Assembly (NCBI RefSeq): GCF_963422355.1
Contig: NC_085100.1
Location: forward strand, 2,616,068 to 2,680,067
Origin: Corticium candelabrum
Lineage: Eukaryota; Porifera; Homoscleromorpha; Homosclerophorida; Plakinidae
Direction: 5' to 3'
DNA length: 64,000 bases
Shown here piece after piece: positions 61,487 to 64,000 of the stretch. Below the pieces are notes generated by a model. It ran no database searches, was not told the DNA's origin, and saw nothing but the letters and a program-made list of their open reading frames with translations. Both the position numbers and the translations under genes were made by a program. Each line of letters begins with the position of its first letter. The first letter of the stretch is position 1.

Positions 61487-62611
61487 TCTGTCTGACTCAG
61501 TTCCAATCTCAAAATTCTCGTGAAGCCTACAACAGTGTCAAACTGTTAGTTTGGCTACAATAGTTAGCAGAGGATTTTGTATAGCACAGAGTATTTGCCT
61601 CTTACAGCTTGACATAACGTAAATTGACTTCATCAGAGGGATCTGTCGATGAATGTTCCATGGCCACGGCAGGACAACAGAGACACTGGGCAGTGAGAGC
61701 TGAATAGTCAGACTAAAGTATACACTGTAGTTGGTAACCAACAGAAGTGAGCAAGCACTTCAATACACTTGCTTATATCTATATCCTTACCCAGATATGT
61801 TCAGTTTATAGGAATTGTTAGTAGTTACTATATAGTAGTTGCTAGAGTACTGGGAAGTCATGATCTGAAATGTTCTCAAATATGATGTCATTGTCACTGA
61901 CATTGTGCTATCCGGTACAGCGGTTTCCAATAACTGATTAAGAATGCACACGTTATGGGAGGAAGTCAAATGACATCATTTACTACTAGCAGTAGTAGAT
62001 CGTCGCTTCAGTAGAAGAGTCGAGTAATTTACAATGATAAGATATTTGACAGTCTTGACAGTCACGTGTTCAACTTCTAACGCGATACGTTGCTAGTTAC
62101 AAGAACGGCTGACTGCGATTACACGATCACACGTAACAGTAATGTAACATAAAAGAGCTCAGTCAGTGCATGTGTTTACGCATGTGATTTTCAAGCAGAT
62201 AGATTCAAACCGTGCGCTCTCATGATCACGCGTACCTACAAATTATGTAGACGTGCTCAGCGACCGTGGAAACTTTGCCATGCACGTTCTGTGTACACCG
62301 GACGCGGCCGGCATGCCCAGAGCTTGCCAAATTGCGATGGATGGATACACAGATAGATCCCACTCTAGTCTATTGGATTAGTGCTAATGCTAATTTGATT
62401 TTGAAGTTACGAGACACTTGATGACGTTGGGGTGACAGTGATGACGTTGGGGTGACAGTGATGACGTTGGGGTGACACTTAGTGAGTGTTTAGTAAGGAG
62501 ATATGGCAGAAAGTAGGCGGGATGATCCCAGACTCTCACGCGCCTGGATTTGTCATACGGGCACCGGACAAGACTAGCACGAGAAAGTCTGGGGACGAGG
62601 CTATACCCAGG

Positions 62612-63402
62612 CATGTTTCTAGGTTGCCTGAAACCCCACTAAGAGGTGGACGTCACCCTTATTTTCCTTTTCTAGATCCTTTTTAGGTCACCCTTACTTT
62701 CCCTTTTTTAGGTTCTTTTTACTGTGTCAAACGTGAAAGTATGCAAGCGCATCCCTGCCGTTCCCCGGATATGTCACTCTGAAGCGGTGGTTCTACGCGA
62801 AGAGCGGAGCGTTTCTGACGCCACAATAAATGTGCGACGTCACAATAGGTGACGCAATGAGTACAGCCATAGAATGGCATCAAGAACTACAGATGAACGC
62901 AAATAACGCATACGTATACGACACAGAGTACTGAAAACGTCACCAGTTGCTGTTCCAGAGTAAGAAAAGGCCGCATGCTACTGGAAAAGCAAAGAAGTGC
63001 AGCGGTTTGCGAGCGCATAGGGAACAAACTTTTCGTGACGTCACGATTTTCAAAAGCGCCAGCGCAAAGCAAAGTACAGGGCACCGCCTACCGCGAAGAG
63101 CACAGTTTGCTTTCAAAAGTGGAGAAGGTCATGTGCTAACTAAAGGAGGAGCAGAAAGGAACAGCGGTTTGCGAGCAATTACGAAACAAGAATTCAAAAT
63201 GGCTGCTCCCATGGGACTGCTTACCTTTATATATATATATATATATATATGCCAATACAATTTGTGAAATTCTGTCATTTCTGAGCAGGTCTACGAAAGC
63301 CTCGTAGACTGGCAAAGAAGATTTATTACGTCACAAAGAGGTTGTTCTTCCCGTTTGTTCTGTAGATATCGTACATTTCATGATTAAGATCATATAATCA
63401 TG
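62612..63402. other. non-coding flank
   Basis: The first 100 bp continue the target-site flank homologous to 50464-50540. The rest has no recognised gene. A short (AT)n lies at 63229-63250. Confidence 0.5.
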
Positions 63403-63591
63403 CATAGGCGAAGGAAGCCTCTGCTGAGTGGGGGGGCACAACGGTTTGTCAGGCCATAGAAATCCAAGAACACTGCTAACTCTATGCCTTAGGGTTAGGG
63501 TTAGGGTTAGGGTTACCCTAACCCTAAGATAACGGAGAGCATTTTGTGGGGGCACGTGCCCCCACGGCCCCCCCAGTTCCGTCGCCACTGT
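63403..63591. mobile_element. 189-bp element with telomere-repeat palindrome, copy 2
   Basis: Same length and, as far as I can see, same sequence as 5299-5487, in the same orientation. Confidence 0.75.
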
Positions 63592-64000
63592 AATGTTCCA
63601 AGAGACATACTACCTCATAGCCTTGACTTCCCAGACACGTGTAGCGCCGATTCAAAATAGTCCTCCCCGTGGGTCTGGGATAGTACCGCCTCTTCTCAAT
63701 AAATATTGCGGTTGGTCCTAGGACCAGCATGAGTGTTCAGTTGCATAAATGCATACCTTTCCAATTACGGCCGTAATACAAGAACGACAAAGACATGTCC
63801 CGCTAAAACATCATGTCGCATCCCGCTGCACGGGTACCTTTGTGCACGTGTTTACAGTAGCTACGGTTTTATCATTTGTGTGTTAGTAAGGAACGCAAAC
63901 GGGACGATAGGAGGCGCCGCGGACGCGATCGGCATGTATCTGGTCGCCATGAATCCGCTGCGAGTAGCTGCTAGGTAGTCGCGCGTGGAGCCGCGAATTC
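63592..64000. other. right edge without a recognised feature
   Basis: Only short open frames. Confidence 0.4.

Larger units (their letters stand above)
56714..62603. mobile_element. 5.9-kb DNA transposon carrying a RecQ-like helicase and a DUF6589-like protein
   Basis: Terminal inverted repeats: 56714-56930 and 62363-62603, more than 90% alike by eye, starting tagcctcgtccccagact. They contain a subterminal 20-bp word (gatgacgttggggtgacagt), three times at the right and about twice at the left. A perfect 8-bp duplication TACCCAGG lies at 56706-56713 and 62604-62611, and the uninterrupted site with matching flanks is at 50456-50463. Cargo: helicase on +, DUF6589-like gene on -, tail-to-tail. 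Both are damaged, so this copy is probably inactive. Superfamily is unassigned. Helicase-bearing Academ elements are known, but as I recall those have 3-4 bp targets. Confidence 0.85.

Overview
This looks like metazoan nuclear DNA. Genes are split by short GT-AG introns. There is a cadherin-type adhesion protein tail, HECT, OTU, SENP, PHD and RING domains, a metazoan-type telomere repeat (TTAGGG) inside an interspersed element, and very dense mobile DNA and microsatellites. The best guess is a sponge or another early-branching invertebrate; this rests on the overall mix and not on a diagnostic gene.

Layout: 0-1.05 kb is the 3' end of a cadherin-like membrane protein (+). 2.9-5.2 kb holds OTU-protease exons and 6.2-8.5 kb SENP/Ulp1-protease exons (+), perhaps one locus, with one in-frame stop. 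9.0-9.7 kb is the C-terminal stub of a non-LTR retrotransposon (-). 11.5-16.3 kb and 24.7-30.3 kb are two copies of a long duplicated block, partly present again at 51.0-53.8 kb. The block carries minus-strand exons of a small predicted secreted peptide family. 17.5-20.4 kb holds an integrase-core gene (frameshifted) and the C-terminal half of a HECT E3 gene (both -). 32.2-40.8 kb holds a complete HECT E3 gene (-, 7 exons, 740 aa) divergent from an intact integrase-core gene (+, 3 exons, 481 aa). 41.0-44.9 kb is an element with long AT-rich inverted terminal arms. 46.5-49.6 kb holds hAT transposase remnants. 49.9-56.6 kb holds more secreted-peptide exons, tandem repeats, a PHD finger and MITEs. 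56.714-62.603 kb is a 5.9-kb DNA transposon with ~220-bp inverted repeats and an 8-bp target duplication; it carries a RecQ-like helicase (+) and a DUF6589-like protein (-).

The most interesting material: (1) the helicase/DUF6589 transposon, whose insertion is confirmed by an uninterrupted paralogous site at 50.456 kb; (2) the twice-repeated association of an integrase-core gene with a HECT ubiquitin ligase gene; (3) a dispersed small secreted peptide family whose two-exon structure, splice phase and reading frame are preserved in diverged copies; (4) an OTU + SENP double-protease locus; (5) a 189-bp element with a head-to-head telomere repeat in its centre, present twice with equal length. 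Family names come from motif recognition by eye; no database search was possible, and exon borders are by GT-AG inspection and phase.
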